This document shows positions 8,695-17,938 of a DNA stretch of 64,000 nucleotides, one piece after another. A model generated the notes under the pieces. The model saw only the letters and a program-made list of their open reading frames with translations, was not told where the DNA came from and made no database searches. Origin of the DNA: an uncultured Oscillospiraceae bacterium. Lineage in GTDB: Bacteria; Bacillota; Clostridia; Oscillospirales; Acutalibacteraceae. Position 1 is the first letter of the stretch; each line of letters opens with the position of its first letter. The DNA is taken from assembly GCA_902465155.1 (NCBI GenBank), contig CABQLY010000009.1:1-64000 (forward strand). Reading direction: 5' to 3'. A program made the position numbers and the translations under genes.

Positions 8695-9774
8695 TTGATA
8701 GGTTGGGCTTTGTTTTATAAAAAAGATTTATACTTTCGGTTTGTGCTTGCCGCCGGCGGGCAGGTAGAAAAATCTAAATACAGTTTGGGCGGCGCTTTAA
8801 GCGATTATACCGCCGTTAGCCCGCAAATTTCGGAACGGCTGTTTCAAATTTTGCAGCACAAGTTCTTAGCCGATGTTTCTAACAGGATTGACACCCCAAC
8901 CATTGGCGCCTATGTACCTTTTTTGCGCAAAGCGTTAGAAACCAACCCCTATTTATTTATTTACCTGCGTTTTTACGCCGAATGTTTGTTAGAGTGCTGC
9001 GCCGGCCGCCGTCGGCTGCATATCATGCTGGAAAGCTTTTTATCGCAAGAAGTTTTGCAAAAACACGGGGAGGACCGGCCCCAGCAAAACGACCTTGAGC
9101 CTTGGGCCGCCTGGCTGATGTTGGTTATTTTTGAGGATTTAGAATACCGACGCACCCGCGCCAAGGGTTTTTTGCAGTTTGTGTTTGAGCCTTCGGCCTC
9201 TATGCAAAAATATACCGATATGCAGCGATTTTATATTTTAAAAACCGATAAAAACAGCGGTATTGTAAGCAAATTTAACGTTGGCATTGCAACCCTGTAC
9301 GATTTTGAGCGCAACGCCACCTTAGGCACCGTTAAAACCGTATTTGCCGAGAGCGAAAGCCCGGTGGTAGAGGAATACGAAATTTTAAACCCGGACGATA
9401 TGATCTCGTTAGAGCTGTTTTACGCGGTAAAGCTGCAGCTGCCGGTTAAAAAGTGCCGTTGCTGCGGGGAATTTTTTGTGCCAAGCGGGCGCAGCGATTG
9501 CGAATATTGCAGCCGCGTAAACCCGGTAGACGGGCAGCGCTGCTCGGGCGTTGGGGCAATGAAATCTTACAAAGAAAGCCACGCGGGCGACCCGGTTTAC
9601 AAGGAATACAACAAGGCCTACAAACGAATGCACTCAAAATACCGCAATGCCAAGCTGTACGACTGGGAATTTAAAAACTGGTCTAAAAAAGCGCGTGAGC
9701 TGCGCGACCGCTGCCAGCGGGAGGGCCTTTCGGCCGACCAGTACAAAATTATGTTAGAGGAAATTGAAATTTAA
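8695..9774 (+). CDS. Zinc-ribbon protein of unknown function (DUF6076-like), copy 1
   Basis: 359 aa from a TTG start at 8695, chosen because GGGGG at 8683-8687 is correctly spaced. An ATG at 8650 is in frame but lacks a ribosome-binding site and adds a Cys-rich stretch. The N-terminal 250 residues are helical and unremarkable. Near residue 254 comes a knuckle, C254-R-C256-C257-G-EFF, then C269-E-Y-C272, consistent with a zinc ribbon, followed by a basic/aromatic tail rich in Lys, Tyr and Arg (KSYKES..YNKAYKRMHSKYRNAKLYDW). The pattern resembles the DUF6076 family of Firmicutes, from memory. It has its own promoter and terminator, so it is transcribed separately from the glycosidase genes. A nucleic-acid-binding role is plausible but unproven. 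Confidence 0.6.
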   Translation: MIGWALFYKKDLYFRFVLAAGGQVEKSKYSLGGALSDYTAVSPQISERLFQILQHKFLADVSNRIDTPTIGAYVPFLRKALETNPYLFIYLRFYAECLLECCAGRRRLHIMLESFLSQEVLQKHGEDRPQQNDLEPWAAWLMLVIFEDLEYRRTRAKGFLQFVFEPSASMQKYTDMQRFYILKTDKNSGIVSKFNVGIATLYDFERNATLGTVKTVFAESESPVVEEYEILNPDDMISLELFYAVKLQLPVKKCRCCGEFFVPSGRSDCEYCSRVNPVDGQRCSGVGAMKSYKESHAGDPVYKEYNKAYKRMHSKYRNAKLYDWEFKNWSKKARELRDRCQREGLSADQYKIMLEEIEI

Positions 9775-9846
9775 CTGCTCCTTCTTAAAGCATTTAAATA
9801 TTTTTTGCATTGCCCTTTGGTATTTGCTTTCTGCTTTAAATTATTT

Positions 9847-9881
9847 TGCGGATATTCCGGCGTTTGGAATATCCGCATTTT
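9847..9881 (+). terminator. Terminator after the zinc-ribbon gene, copy 1
   Basis: A 12-bp stem, TGCGGATATTCC (9847-9858) with GGAATATCCGCA (9866-9877), 7-nt loop, followed by a short T stretch. Confidence 0.75.
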
Positions 9882-9988
9882 AATTGCTTTAAATTGTTTT
9901 GCTGTTTTAAAACATTGGTTTTTGTTGCTTTGGTTTGCCTTTGCTTTAAAGCGTCTGCGGCTGCTAAATTTAAAAATTCCCTTAATTT

Positions 9989-10027
9989 AAAACCCGCAAA
10001 GGTATTCCGCCTTTGCGGGTTTTAAAG
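9989..10027. terminator. Bidirectional terminator between zinc-ribbon and AraC genes, copy 1
   Basis: AAACCCGCAAAGG (9990-10002) pairs perfectly with CCTTTGCGGGTTT (10010-10022). A- and T-rich flanks on both sides let it serve the rightward zinc-ribbon transcript and the leftward AraC transcript that ends at 10043. Confidence 0.8.
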
Positions 10028-10042
10028 CTTTTTTAAACAGCC

Positions 10043-10903
10043 TTAGCCGGTGTTTAAAGACTTTGCCTTACCAACCTTAAAGGCGGCCGGGGTGCAGCCA
10101 AATTTTTTAGCAAAGGCCTTGTAAAACCAGGGCGGGTTTTCAAATCCGCATTCAAAGCAAACATCTAACACGCGGTAGCCCCTTTGGCGCAGCAGCTCGG
10201 CGGCGTAGGTTAGCCGCAGGCTGTTTACCAGCTCGGTGGGAGTAACGCCGTAAAACTGCTTTAGGGTGCGGGCGGCGTGCTCGGGCGTTTTTTGGCAAAG
10301 GGCGTAAAACTGCTGTTTTCCGGCAACAAAATTTTTAGGCTGCTGCATTTGGCTGTAAGCGGCCAGCAGCCAGCCCGGCGCCAACGGGGCCGGAGCCGAT
10401 TTTTGGCTAAAAAATTTACCCAGCAGCTCGGTTAGTAAAATGCGGGCGCGGCAGCGCAGCTCGGCCTTGTTTTTAAACGGAATTTGCAAAAGCTCCCGGT
10501 AACGGGCAAAAATGCGGTCCCGCTCCGGGGCCGGCAGCAACAGCATTGGGGCAAGCGGCTGAGATTTTAATTGCAATAGCTGCGCCTCGCACCCTAAAAA
10601 CTGCTGCAGCTCGGCCAGGGTTGCCTTGGTAAAGCTTAAATTAACAAAGGCAAAATTGCTGCTAACGCCTGTGTAATTGTGGCAATCGCTTGCCCGCACA
10701 AAAACAAGACTGCCGCTGCAAAGCTGCTCGCAGTAGCCGTTAATTTGGTGCTTAGCCTGGCCGGCTGTTACCAAAAAAAGCTCGTAAAAATCGTGCCGGT
10801 GTAAAACAAAACGCTCGGTGGAAGCTTTTATGCTGCGGCAGGTGCAGCCGCTTACACTATCAATAAAATATCTACTTTGCAATTCTTTCAACTTTATCAC
10901 CAA
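10043..10903 (-). CDS. AraC-family transcriptional regulator with cupin sensor, copy 1
   Basis: 286 aa. Residues about 25-100 are a cupin-type sensor (FVLHRHDFYELFLVTAG..HQING..GSLVFV). The C-terminal 100 residues hold two AraC helix-turn-helix motifs, ending in the signature VCFECGFENPPWFYKAFAKKFGCTPAAF. The layout resembles chitobiose/sugar-responsive ChbR-type regulators. The gene is divergent from the GH38 mannosidase gene, and a 6-5-6 dyad lies between them, so it most likely activates the mannosidase in response to a sugar. The canonical S/Y residue pattern before the final recognition helix is altered (ENPPW). Confidence 0.85.
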   Translation of the reverse strand: MVIKLKELQSRYFIDSVSGCTCRSIKASTERFVLHRHDFYELFLVTAGQAKHQINGYCEQLCSGSLVFVRASDCHNYTGVSSNFAFVNLSFTKATLAELQQFLGCEAQLLQLKSQPLAPMLLLPAPERDRIFARYRELLQIPFKNKAELRCRARILLTELLGKFFSQKSAPAPLAPGWLLAAYSQMQQPKNFVAGKQQFYALCQKTPEHAARTLKQFYGVTPTELVNSLRLTYAAELLRQRGYRVLDVCFECGFENPPWFYKAFAKKFGCTPAAFKVGKAKSLNTG

Positions 10904-10933
10904 AAATCATTTTAACATATATTTTTTATTGTT

Positions 10934-10968
10934 GCAAGATATATTCTTGCCTAAAAATAGGGTATGAT
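10934..10968 (+). promoter_or_regulatory. Candidate AraC operator and mannosidase -10 box, copy 1
   Basis: GCAAGATATATTCTTGC (10934-10950) is a 6-5-6 dyad overlapping where a -35 box would be; TATGAT at 10963-10968 is the -10. Lack of a good -35 with a dyad in its place fits activator-dependent transcription. A GGGGGAG ribosome-binding site follows before the ATG at 10999. Confidence 0.55.
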
Positions 10969-10998
10969 GAAAGTGAAATTGCATAGGGGGAGAAACGA

Positions 10999-11154
10999 AT
11001 GAAAAAAACGCTGCCGGAGGAAAGAATTTATTCCACCATTTTGGCCTTAAAGCAACAAATTGTGCTGGCTAAACAGGAGATTAAGGGCGTAGAGTTTGTT
11101 GAAACCGCTTACAAACTCGGTGTCGTACCCAACCTGCACCGCAAGGCAAATTGA
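10999..11154 (+). pseudogene. GH38 alpha-mannosidase, 5' stub truncated at the repeat junction
   Basis: The first 39 codons match the intact mannosidase at 22115. At 11117 the sequence switches to the start of repeat copy 2, which here is the antisense strand of the ADP-ribosylglycohydrolase gene, and the frame stops at TGA 11152-11154 after 12 foreign residues. It has the full promoter and ribosome-binding site of the intact gene, so a 51-residue peptide could be made, but no catalytic part is present. Confidence 0.9.
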
Positions 11155-12522
11155 CTTTGCATAATCGCCTCGCCCGCACAGCAACGCTGCCGCCACGATC
11201 ATGGCGTTGGGAATGGTGTGGCAAGCAAAGCCCTCGTACTGTTTATAATCTTTGTTGATTTTTGCAAAAATATCCATGTAATCTAACCCGGCACGGTAAT
11301 CGGCTAACACCTTTTCCAGTTCCTTGTAAAGGCGGCTGGTAGCCGGAATTTGCGCCATGCCGGCCAACACAATTTGCTCCATATTGTTGGTAACGGCAGC
11401 TGCCGCCAGCATGGCCGCAACAAACATTTCGCCGTAAATGCCGTTTTTGGTGTGCGAAATACAGGCGTCTCGGTAAGCCATTTCGGCAGCCAGTTCAGGG
11501 TTGCCAGGGTTAATGTACCCAAAATAATCGCCCCTAATTTGCGCCCCAATCCATTCACGGTAAGGGTTTTTGTGGCTGGCCGAATCGGGCGGCAGGTAGC
11601 CCTTAATAAAATTGCAGTAGGCAACGCGCTCAGCAGTACAATAGGCGTTTTTGTTTTGGTTTTCCAGCCAAATGTTTGCAACATCCAGCGGAGTAAAATC
11701 GCGCCCGTGCTCTTCAATTAAAATTTGTGCCAAAACTGTGTAATTGGTGTCGTCGTCAGACGGAATACTCTCAATAATATCGGCGTAATAAGCTTGTTTG
11801 GTGGGAAAGTTGTATTTTTCCTCGCGCTCTTTGGTAAAGTCGGTAGAAAGCAGATAACGGTGCATGGGAAAATTGTTGGTTTCTTTTAAAAAGTCAATAA
11901 AGGTCTGTGTTTTAACGCCTTCAGCTTTTTTGCCTAAAAAGCATCCGCAAATACGCCCTACCCAAGCGCCTTTAATTTTTTGCGGTAGCTCGGTTTTGTT
12001 GTATACAGTCGGCAGGGGGTAGGGTCTCCTCAGTGCTTTAATCTCGTTTAAATCGTTAGGCTCTGTAAAACTAAAATTGCTGCGTTGTTTGGTATTTAAA
12101 ATAATATGAAACAAAATGTCGGCCAGTTGTTCTTTTTCTCCACTTGTGGGCAACATAGAAACTGCTTTAAAAACATCACGGTAGGCTTCAATATCAAGCC
12201 CTTCTTCAACGCATTGTTCAAACTCACGGCTTAAACCGCCGTTGCTTGTGTAAAAATCCCACATTTGCATTTTGTTGTATTGCGGAACAATTTGCGTGTT
12301 TCCGGCAATTTCGTTTACCTCCCGGGCGTCCCTGTCTAACACTAAAGAGTCTAACGAAACATCAAATTGTTTACAAATTTTAACGAGCTTTTCAATATCC
12401 GGAGTAGACTCACCCGTCTCCCATTTTTGTACCGACTGCCGCGATACCCTAAATAAATTGGCAAATTGCTCCTGCGTCATGTTCGCTTTGCTGCGTAATT
12501 GGTAAATTGTTTGATTTAACAT
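11047..12522 (-). pseudogene. XRE-ADP-ribosylglycohydrolase, 3' truncated and chimeric at the junction, copy 2
   Basis: The ATG at 12522 follows GGGGG, and residues 1-468 match copy 1 exactly: XRE helix-turn-helix at about 5-65, ARH domain from about 180 with D256-D257-D258-T259. At VGYDT (467-468) the sequence crosses the repeat border; codon 469 is a hybrid (Glu instead of the family's Asp) and the last 23 residues come from the antisense strand of the mannosidase gene before a stop at 11047. Loss of the third Asp of the DTD metal motif and the following helices should abolish hydrolase activity, while the DNA-binding domain stays whole. If the duplication is an artefact, this gene is intact in reality. 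Confidence 0.85.
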
Positions 12523-12962
12523 CCTAGAACCCCCAAAAAAATTAGCTTTTCGCCTTTTAAAGCCGTGTACGGCAGGCTGTTTGCCGCGTTGCAAAGCGCC
12601 GTTTTTAAAGCTTTAAAAAATAACGCCCTGTTTTGGTTTTAAATTTTTTTACACGGCTTGCAGCGGTTTGTTATAATGCAATTCAGGTAAAATAGTCAAT
12701 GCGGCGCTTTGTGGTAATTATAGCACTATAAATTTAAAAAAACAAGTAACCCAAAATTGCAATTTTGGCAACCGGCAGTTGCGGGTAAAAATATTATTTT
12801 TTACGGCAAAATTGCTTAAAAAACAGAACCTATTTAAAAAAAGGATAGATTTTCTATGTTTTTTTAACAAGCTTTTCTGTCTTTTCTGCAAAGTATAGAA
12901 ATGTTATAATAATTATACAAAGCAATAAAAATATACCGTAAAACAATTTTTGGGGGATTTTT
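12523..12962. other. Divergent intergenic region with promoters and dyads, copy 2
   Basis: Same content as the corresponding region of copy 1: leftward promoter TTGACT/TATAAC at 12699-12670, dyad TTATAGCACTATAA at 12718-12731, perfect palindrome CCAAAATTGCAATTTTGG at 12751-12768, rightward extended -10 at 12902-12910, and GGGGG at 12952-12956 before the ATG at 12963. Confidence 0.6.
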
Positions 12963-15900
12963 ATGAAAAAACTTGTTTCGCTTATTCTTAGCCTGGTGCT
13001 GGTGGCCGTTAGCGTTACCGGCTCGCTAATTTTGGCAACCGCCAATAATGGCGAGCAGCAAAGCCTGGGCCTTGCCGCTAACTGGAAGCTTTACGAAAAC
13101 AAAACAGCTACCATTGGCGAAACCGGCACGCCGGCCGCCAGCTGGGCCACGGTAGCCGATAATACCAACGCCAAATATTTACATAACGGTACCTCCTCGG
13201 TAAAATTCAGCTGTGTTGCGCAGCGCGGCGCAACCGAGTTTTCGGTAAAAAAGAATACCGATTACGAGTTGAGCTTTTTGTATTATAACGAAAGCTTAAA
13301 CGCCGCCGGTACCTACGCGCTTTCGCAGGTTGCGGTAGTGCTGCCAAACGGCTCGGTAGCTAAAAAAGACGCCTTAGCGTATATGGACGGCGGCAGCGGC
13401 ACCGGCACCACCAAAACGGCCGAGTGGCAGCGCATTGCCTTAAACTTTCATTCGGGCGAGAACACTACTTTGGCGCTAACTATTTTATTTGCGGTTTCCC
13501 CAGTGTACATTGACGATTTTTATTTGGTAGACCTTAGCAGCAACAACCCTAATAAGGCCGGAAATTGGACCCTCTACGAAAATAGCAGCAAAAAGGTTGG
13601 GGCCGAAGGCAAATTGGCCGGTTCTTGGGCTACCGTTAGCCAGAATAGCAACGCTAAATTTACGCACAGTGGCGCTGCCTCGTTAAAATTCAGCTGCATT
13701 TCGCAGCGCGGGGCGGTAACCCTGCCGGTAGAGCAAAACAAAAATTACGAATTAAGCTTTTGGGCTTTCTCTGAAAAATTAAACGCAGCCGGCACCTATT
13801 TTCTTTCTCAGGCCACTGTTCTTGTGCCGGAGGGGGAGGTTGACCCAAAGGGGAAGGACTGCTTAGGCAAGGCCGACGCACAGGGCCTGAGCAAAACCGT
13901 TAACACCTGGGTAAAAATAACCGTTCCCTTTAGCTCCGGCAGCAACAGCGCCGTTGTGTTCAGCCTGCTGTTTGGCTCCTCACCGGTTTATGTAAGCGAA
14001 ATTGTCTTGGCCGAAAAAACCGAAAATCCCCCAACCCCAACCGGGCCGGAGGGCTGGACCGTTTACCAGTGGGACACCAAAGAAATTGGCCAAAACGGCA
14101 CGCTCGGCCCCGCTTGGGCAACCGTTGAAAAAGAAACTACCGGCGAGCACGACAGCAACGGCGACGGGCAATCTATTCACATTAAAGCTCTATCCCAACG
14201 GGTTGCCAATTTGTTTACGGTTAAAAAGAACGCCGACTACGCCTTAACCTTTAAATATTTTGTAACCGAGCTAAACACCGCTAAAACTTACAGCTTGTCG
14301 GTGGCCGGCATTACCACCGAAAACGGCTCTGTTGAAAAAAATAAGGATGGGTTTTACTCTTACCTTGACAGCGGCTCGGCTTATGTAGCCAATGACGGGC
14401 TGATTAAAAACAAACAACCCTATGCAGGCTCAACTGCCTCCACCGTTACCGGCAAGTGGCAGCAGGTTAAGCTGCCCTTTCACTCCGGAAATAATGAAAA
14501 AATGGCGTTGGTGCTGGTTTCGGCCGTTTCCTCTATGTGGATTGATGAACTTACCCTAACCGAAGAAAAGGTAACGCCGCCGGAAAAAGATTACGGCACG
14601 CCGAAGGACCTTTGGACCATTGATTTTGAGGATACCAGTAAACAATATTCCAGCATGAATGGCATTGATGTAGTAGATGTTGTTGGTTATAACGGCCAAA
14701 AAACAAGAGCGCTGCACACTGTGCCCGGCAATTACAGCTATTCGTTATTTTTAAACTACAATACAACCACTACCGATACCGACCCGATTTATACCATTCC
14801 CGTTTTGCCCGAGCGGGTTTATGAGCTTAGCTGGCGGGTAAAAATTAAAGAAAATACCGGCGCCATTGATTGGTTCTCGTTTTACCAATACTACAACGGT
14901 AAAATGGCCAATATTGCAAACATTCAAAATGAAAAGCAGGGGGAATGGCTCTATTACAAAATAATTTTAATTACCGAAGAGCAGCAAAATCGCTTTAGCT
15001 TTACCTTTAACGCCGGAAAGACTGTGCCGGAGGTTTGGGTAGACGATATTAACCTGGTTTTAACACATTATCAAGCTTTTAACGGCTACAATGGTCCGCA
15101 AAAAAGAACTGTAATTAATTTTGACGACTATTTGGTTCCCTTAAACGGCGACGCCGTTGAGGTTGCCGAGGGCCCCGCCTACAACGGGCAGGTAAGCAAC
15201 GCCCTGCACACCATAGAGGGGGAATACGGCTGGTCGCAAACCGTTAACTATTCAACCGCTACCACTTATTCAGATAAAGTATTTACCATTCCCGTAAAGC
15301 CCAACACGCTTTACAATTTTAGCCTGCGAGCCTACGCAAAATCTAAGGGCAAGCAAACGGTAGATGTACCGTATGTTTGCGTGTATATTGATTTTGCAAC
15401 CAAAAATGTAATGCACCTGGCATATAAGCTAAAGTACCAAAACAATAACAAATGGGTACCGTTTGAAAAATCTTTTTTAACGCGGCCGGACCAAACCATG
15501 ATCTCTATTACCATAGATTTTTCAAAATCGGTTGCGGATATGTATATTGACGATCTTGTTTTGGAGGAGGTTGAGCCGGGTATTACACAAAATACCGCGC
15601 TTTCCTACTGTGAGCAGCCGTATAACCTGCTTAGCGGTAACGCCTCGGCCGCGGCAGCCGTAAGCCAAAATAAAACCTCGGTTACAAAAATTAGCTTAAC
15701 GCCGCTCACGCTTTACACCTTTGGCGCAACCTTGCAGGGCAGCGGCAGCGAGGTGTTCCTTTCCGCCAACGGGAGCGACCCTATTGGCCCCTCGGTTGCC
15801 GGGGAGAATTATAATGGCAGAATAACCGGCAAAGCCCAAAAAACAAGAACCGCTTACCAGTTTGTAACACCGTCGAGCGGAGAGGTTTATCTTGTTATTA

Positions 15901-16196
15901 AAAACAAGGGCAATTTGCAGCTTTCTAATGTTATGCTGTTTCAAACCAAATCTAATTCCGGCGATAGTTGGGATTTAGGGCTTGAGCAAAACCCCAACAT
16001 TGCGCCCGAGCAAATTGGCACGGTAGAAAATTTGGTTGCCATTGGCAGTGCCGAGGAACAAGCCCTGTACAACGGCGAAACCCCGGCAACCGGTGACGCC
16101 GGCATTTTGCCCGCAGTAATTATTTTAGTATTAACCGCCGGCGCTGGCACCGTTTTAATGCTAACCGGCAAAAAAGGGGGAAAGCACCATGTCTAA
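12963..16196 (+). CDS. Wall-anchored protein with repeated carbohydrate-binding-like modules, copy 2
   Basis: 1077 aa, identical to the copy 1 protein: signal peptide, about six beta-sandwich modules resembling CBM4/9 domains, and a C-terminal TPATGD sorting signal with membrane stretch and basic tail. It should sit on the cell wall and hold glycans near the co-transcribed lipoprotein enzyme, whose start overlaps its end by 8 bp. No catalytic domain is seen. Confidence 0.8.
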   Translation: MKKLVSLILSLVLVAVSVTGSLILATANNGEQQSLGLAANWKLYENKTATIGETGTPAASWATVADNTNAKYLHNGTSSVKFSCVAQRGATEFSVKKNTDYELSFLYYNESLNAAGTYALSQVAVVLPNGSVAKKDALAYMDGGSGTGTTKTAEWQRIALNFHSGENTTLALTILFAVSPVYIDDFYLVDLSSNNPNKAGNWTLYENSSKKVGAEGKLAGSWATVSQNSNAKFTHSGAASLKFSCISQRGAVTLPVEQNKNYELSFWAFSEKLNAAGTYFLSQATVLVPEGEVDPKGKDCLGKADAQGLSKTVNTWVKITVPFSSGSNSAVVFSLLFGSSPVYVSEIVLAEKTENPPTPTGPEGWTVYQWDTKEIGQNGTLGPAWATVEKETTGEHDSNGDGQSIHIKALSQRVANLFTVKKNADYALTFKYFVTELNTAKTYSLSVAGITTENGSVEKNKDGFYSYLDSGSAYVANDGLIKNKQPYAGSTASTVTGKWQQVKLPFHSGNNEKMALVLVSAVSSMWIDELTLTEEKVTPPEKDYGTPKDLWTIDFEDTSKQYSSMNGIDVVDVVGYNGQKTRALHTVPGNYSYSLFLNYNTTTTDTDPIYTIPVLPERVYELSWRVKIKENTGAIDWFSFYQYYNGKMANIANIQNEKQGEWLYYKIILITEEQQNRFSFTFNAGKTVPEVWVDDINLVLTHYQAFNGYNGPQKRTVINFDDYLVPLNGDAVEVAEGPAYNGQVSNALHTIEGEYGWSQTVNYSTATTYSDKVFTIPVKPNTLYNFSLRAYAKSKGKQTVDVPYVCVYIDFATKNVMHLAYKLKYQNNNKWVPFEKSFLTRPDQTMISITIDFSKSVADMYIDDLVLEEVEPGITQNTALSYCEQPYNLLSGNASAAAAVSQNKTSVTKISLTPLTLYTFGATLQGSGSEVFLSANGSDPIGPSVAGENYNGRITGKAQKTRTAYQFVTPSSGEVYLVIKNKGNLQLSNVMLFQTKSNSGDSWDLGLEQNPNIAPEQIGTVENLVAIGSAEEQALYNGETPATGDAGILPAVIILVLTAGAGTVLMLTGKKGGKHHV

Positions 16197-17919
16197 CATT
16201 TTAAAAAGGCTTATTTGCCTGGCTTTAACCTTAGCCCTGGTGCTGGCTGCCACCGGCTGCTCGGGCAAAAAAAGCAGCGGCAAGAAAAATGGCGGCAAAA
16301 AAAGCACCGCTGCCGTTACCAGCTCCGATTTTTCTAATTTTTCATCATCGGAAACCGACGAACCGGTTGAGGAGGAAAAGGACGAGGACTTTGAGGACCT
16401 GCCGGAGGAACCGCCCGAGGGCGAATTACAGACCTTAACCGTGCAAAACGGCAGCGCGCCTACGGTTGCAAATTTTAAGGGGTTAAACTATGTTTTTCAC
16501 CCGTGGGGATACTTAACCGATTTAAAAAATGACAAGCAAAATTACAACGAAAGCCAGCGCAAAACCGAATTAGAGCGCATTGAAAAAATGGGCATAAAAT
16601 CTATTCGCGCTTACTATGGCAGCCAGCTTGCCTGGGACGCCCAGCAGCAAAAGTTTGATTTTGACAGTCGGCTGATGAAAGAATATTACGCCTTTTGTTT
16701 AGATTTGCAAAATCTTGGGATAGATTTAGCAGTATCTGCCAATTGGTCCTTAGCTGCATTTTTAAAAGATGGATTTACAGGCAATTTTGAAAGCATTGGC
16801 AGCTTTGACTCGGTTGGCTTTGGTGTAAAAGGCGATTTGGCCGCCACTTGCCGTAACTACCGCGCCTTTATGTCCCAAACTGCAACGGCCCTGCAGGCGC
16901 ACGGCGTTAAAAATGTAAAGTACTTTTTAGGGTACACCGAGTGTAATAACACCTTTAACAGCGAAAATCAAGACAAAGAAACTATGCTGGAAAAACGCGA
17001 TTACGACCGCCTGTACCCAATTTACGACGCGGCTATTACCGCCTTAGACGCCGGCCTAAAAGATTCCGGCCTGCGGCAAAGCTACAAGGTTGTTGCCCCG
17101 TGCGACAACTGGCGTGCCGATGACGGCAGCGAAACCTACTCCCGCTTAGTGCGCTACACGCTGCAAAACCTTGCCGATAAGGTAGATATTATTGGCTCGC
17201 ACCGCGGGTACGACCGCTCCACCGAATATCCGGCCGATAATTATTACTTTATTCCGCAGGAGAATTTGCAGGAGTGTAAAGACGAGGTTGCCGCCGCCGG
17301 TAAGGAATTTTGGATTGACGAATACAATGTTGCGGTAAGTGAAAGTAACACTTCAACCATTGACCTGTTCCGCCAAAGCAACAACAACCCCTTTAAGGGC
17401 ACGGCCTTAGGCGCAATGACCTCCAGCGTTTTAAACATGGGCGCCGCTAATGTTTACCTGTGGGCGCTGGCCGACCAACAATGGCACAACAGCACAAACA
17501 ACGGCGGGTTTATTAACGGCCTGCAAATTCAAGGCTATTTACCCTCGCTTTTTGTTAGCTACACCCCAATGAAAGCCTGGTACGCCGCCGGTTTAATAAC
17601 CAAATACTTAGGCAGCGGCAAAGCCTATTATTGCGATGAGGGCGACGCCGTTTACACCGCCTGCGTACAGCGGGACGACGGAAACTGGACCTTTGTGGTT
17701 ACCAACTACAACGCCGAGGAAGTAAACATTAAGCTGCAGCTTGAAAAATCAATTGGCGGCAAAACCCTTTACCGCTACGCTTACGACCCGGCATCCGTTA
17801 CCCCAACGCCAAACGCCGTTTTAAACGGGGTTTCGGCCGTGGCTAAAAATGTTAAAACCGGGCTGTACGATACCATTAAGCCCTACGCCGTTTATGTGTA
17901 CACCACCTGCAAGGGCTAA
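16189..17919 (+). CDS. Glycosidase-like lipoprotein (clan GH-A-like), copy 2
   Basis: 576 aa, identical to the copy 1 lipoprotein. LAATGC lipobox, Lys/Gly linker, acidic spacer, then a TIM-barrel-like domain with candidate catalytic Glu251 (GYTECNN) and Glu378 (FWIDEYN). It is followed after 19 bp by its cytoplasmic paralogue. Specific family and substrate not identified. Confidence 0.75.
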   Translation: MSNILKRLICLALTLALVLAATGCSGKKSSGKKNGGKKSTAAVTSSDFSNFSSSETDEPVEEEKDEDFEDLPEEPPEGELQTLTVQNGSAPTVANFKGLNYVFHPWGYLTDLKNDKQNYNESQRKTELERIEKMGIKSIRAYYGSQLAWDAQQQKFDFDSRLMKEYYAFCLDLQNLGIDLAVSANWSLAAFLKDGFTGNFESIGSFDSVGFGVKGDLAATCRNYRAFMSQTATALQAHGVKNVKYFLGYTECNNTFNSENQDKETMLEKRDYDRLYPIYDAAITALDAGLKDSGLRQSYKVVAPCDNWRADDGSETYSRLVRYTLQNLADKVDIIGSHRGYDRSTEYPADNYYFIPQENLQECKDEVAAAGKEFWIDEYNVAVSESNTSTIDLFRQSNNNPFKGTALGAMTSSVLNMGAANVYLWALADQQWHNSTNNGGFINGLQIQGYLPSLFVSYTPMKAWYAAGLITKYLGSGKAYYCDEGDAVYTACVQRDDGNWTFVVTNYNAEEVNIKLQLEKSIGGKTLYRYAYDPASVTPTPNAVLNGVSAVAKNVKTGLYDTIKPYAVYVYTTCKG

Positions 17920-17938
17920 CAAATTGCGGAGGAAAATA

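Larger units (their letters stand above)
1..11116. repeat. Tandem direct repeat, copy 1 (11,116 bp)
   Basis: This segment recurs as the next 11,116 bases with a constant offset. Every protein encoded in it has an identical counterpart in copy 2, and the non-coding stretches compared line by line also match. It carries the 5' part of an XRE-ADP-ribosylglycohydrolase gene, three glycan-related genes, a zinc-ribbon gene, an AraC regulator and the first 118 bp of a mannosidase gene. Its right end is sharp: after ...TACAAAC the copies diverge. Its left end coincides with the first base of the window. Confidence 0.97.
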
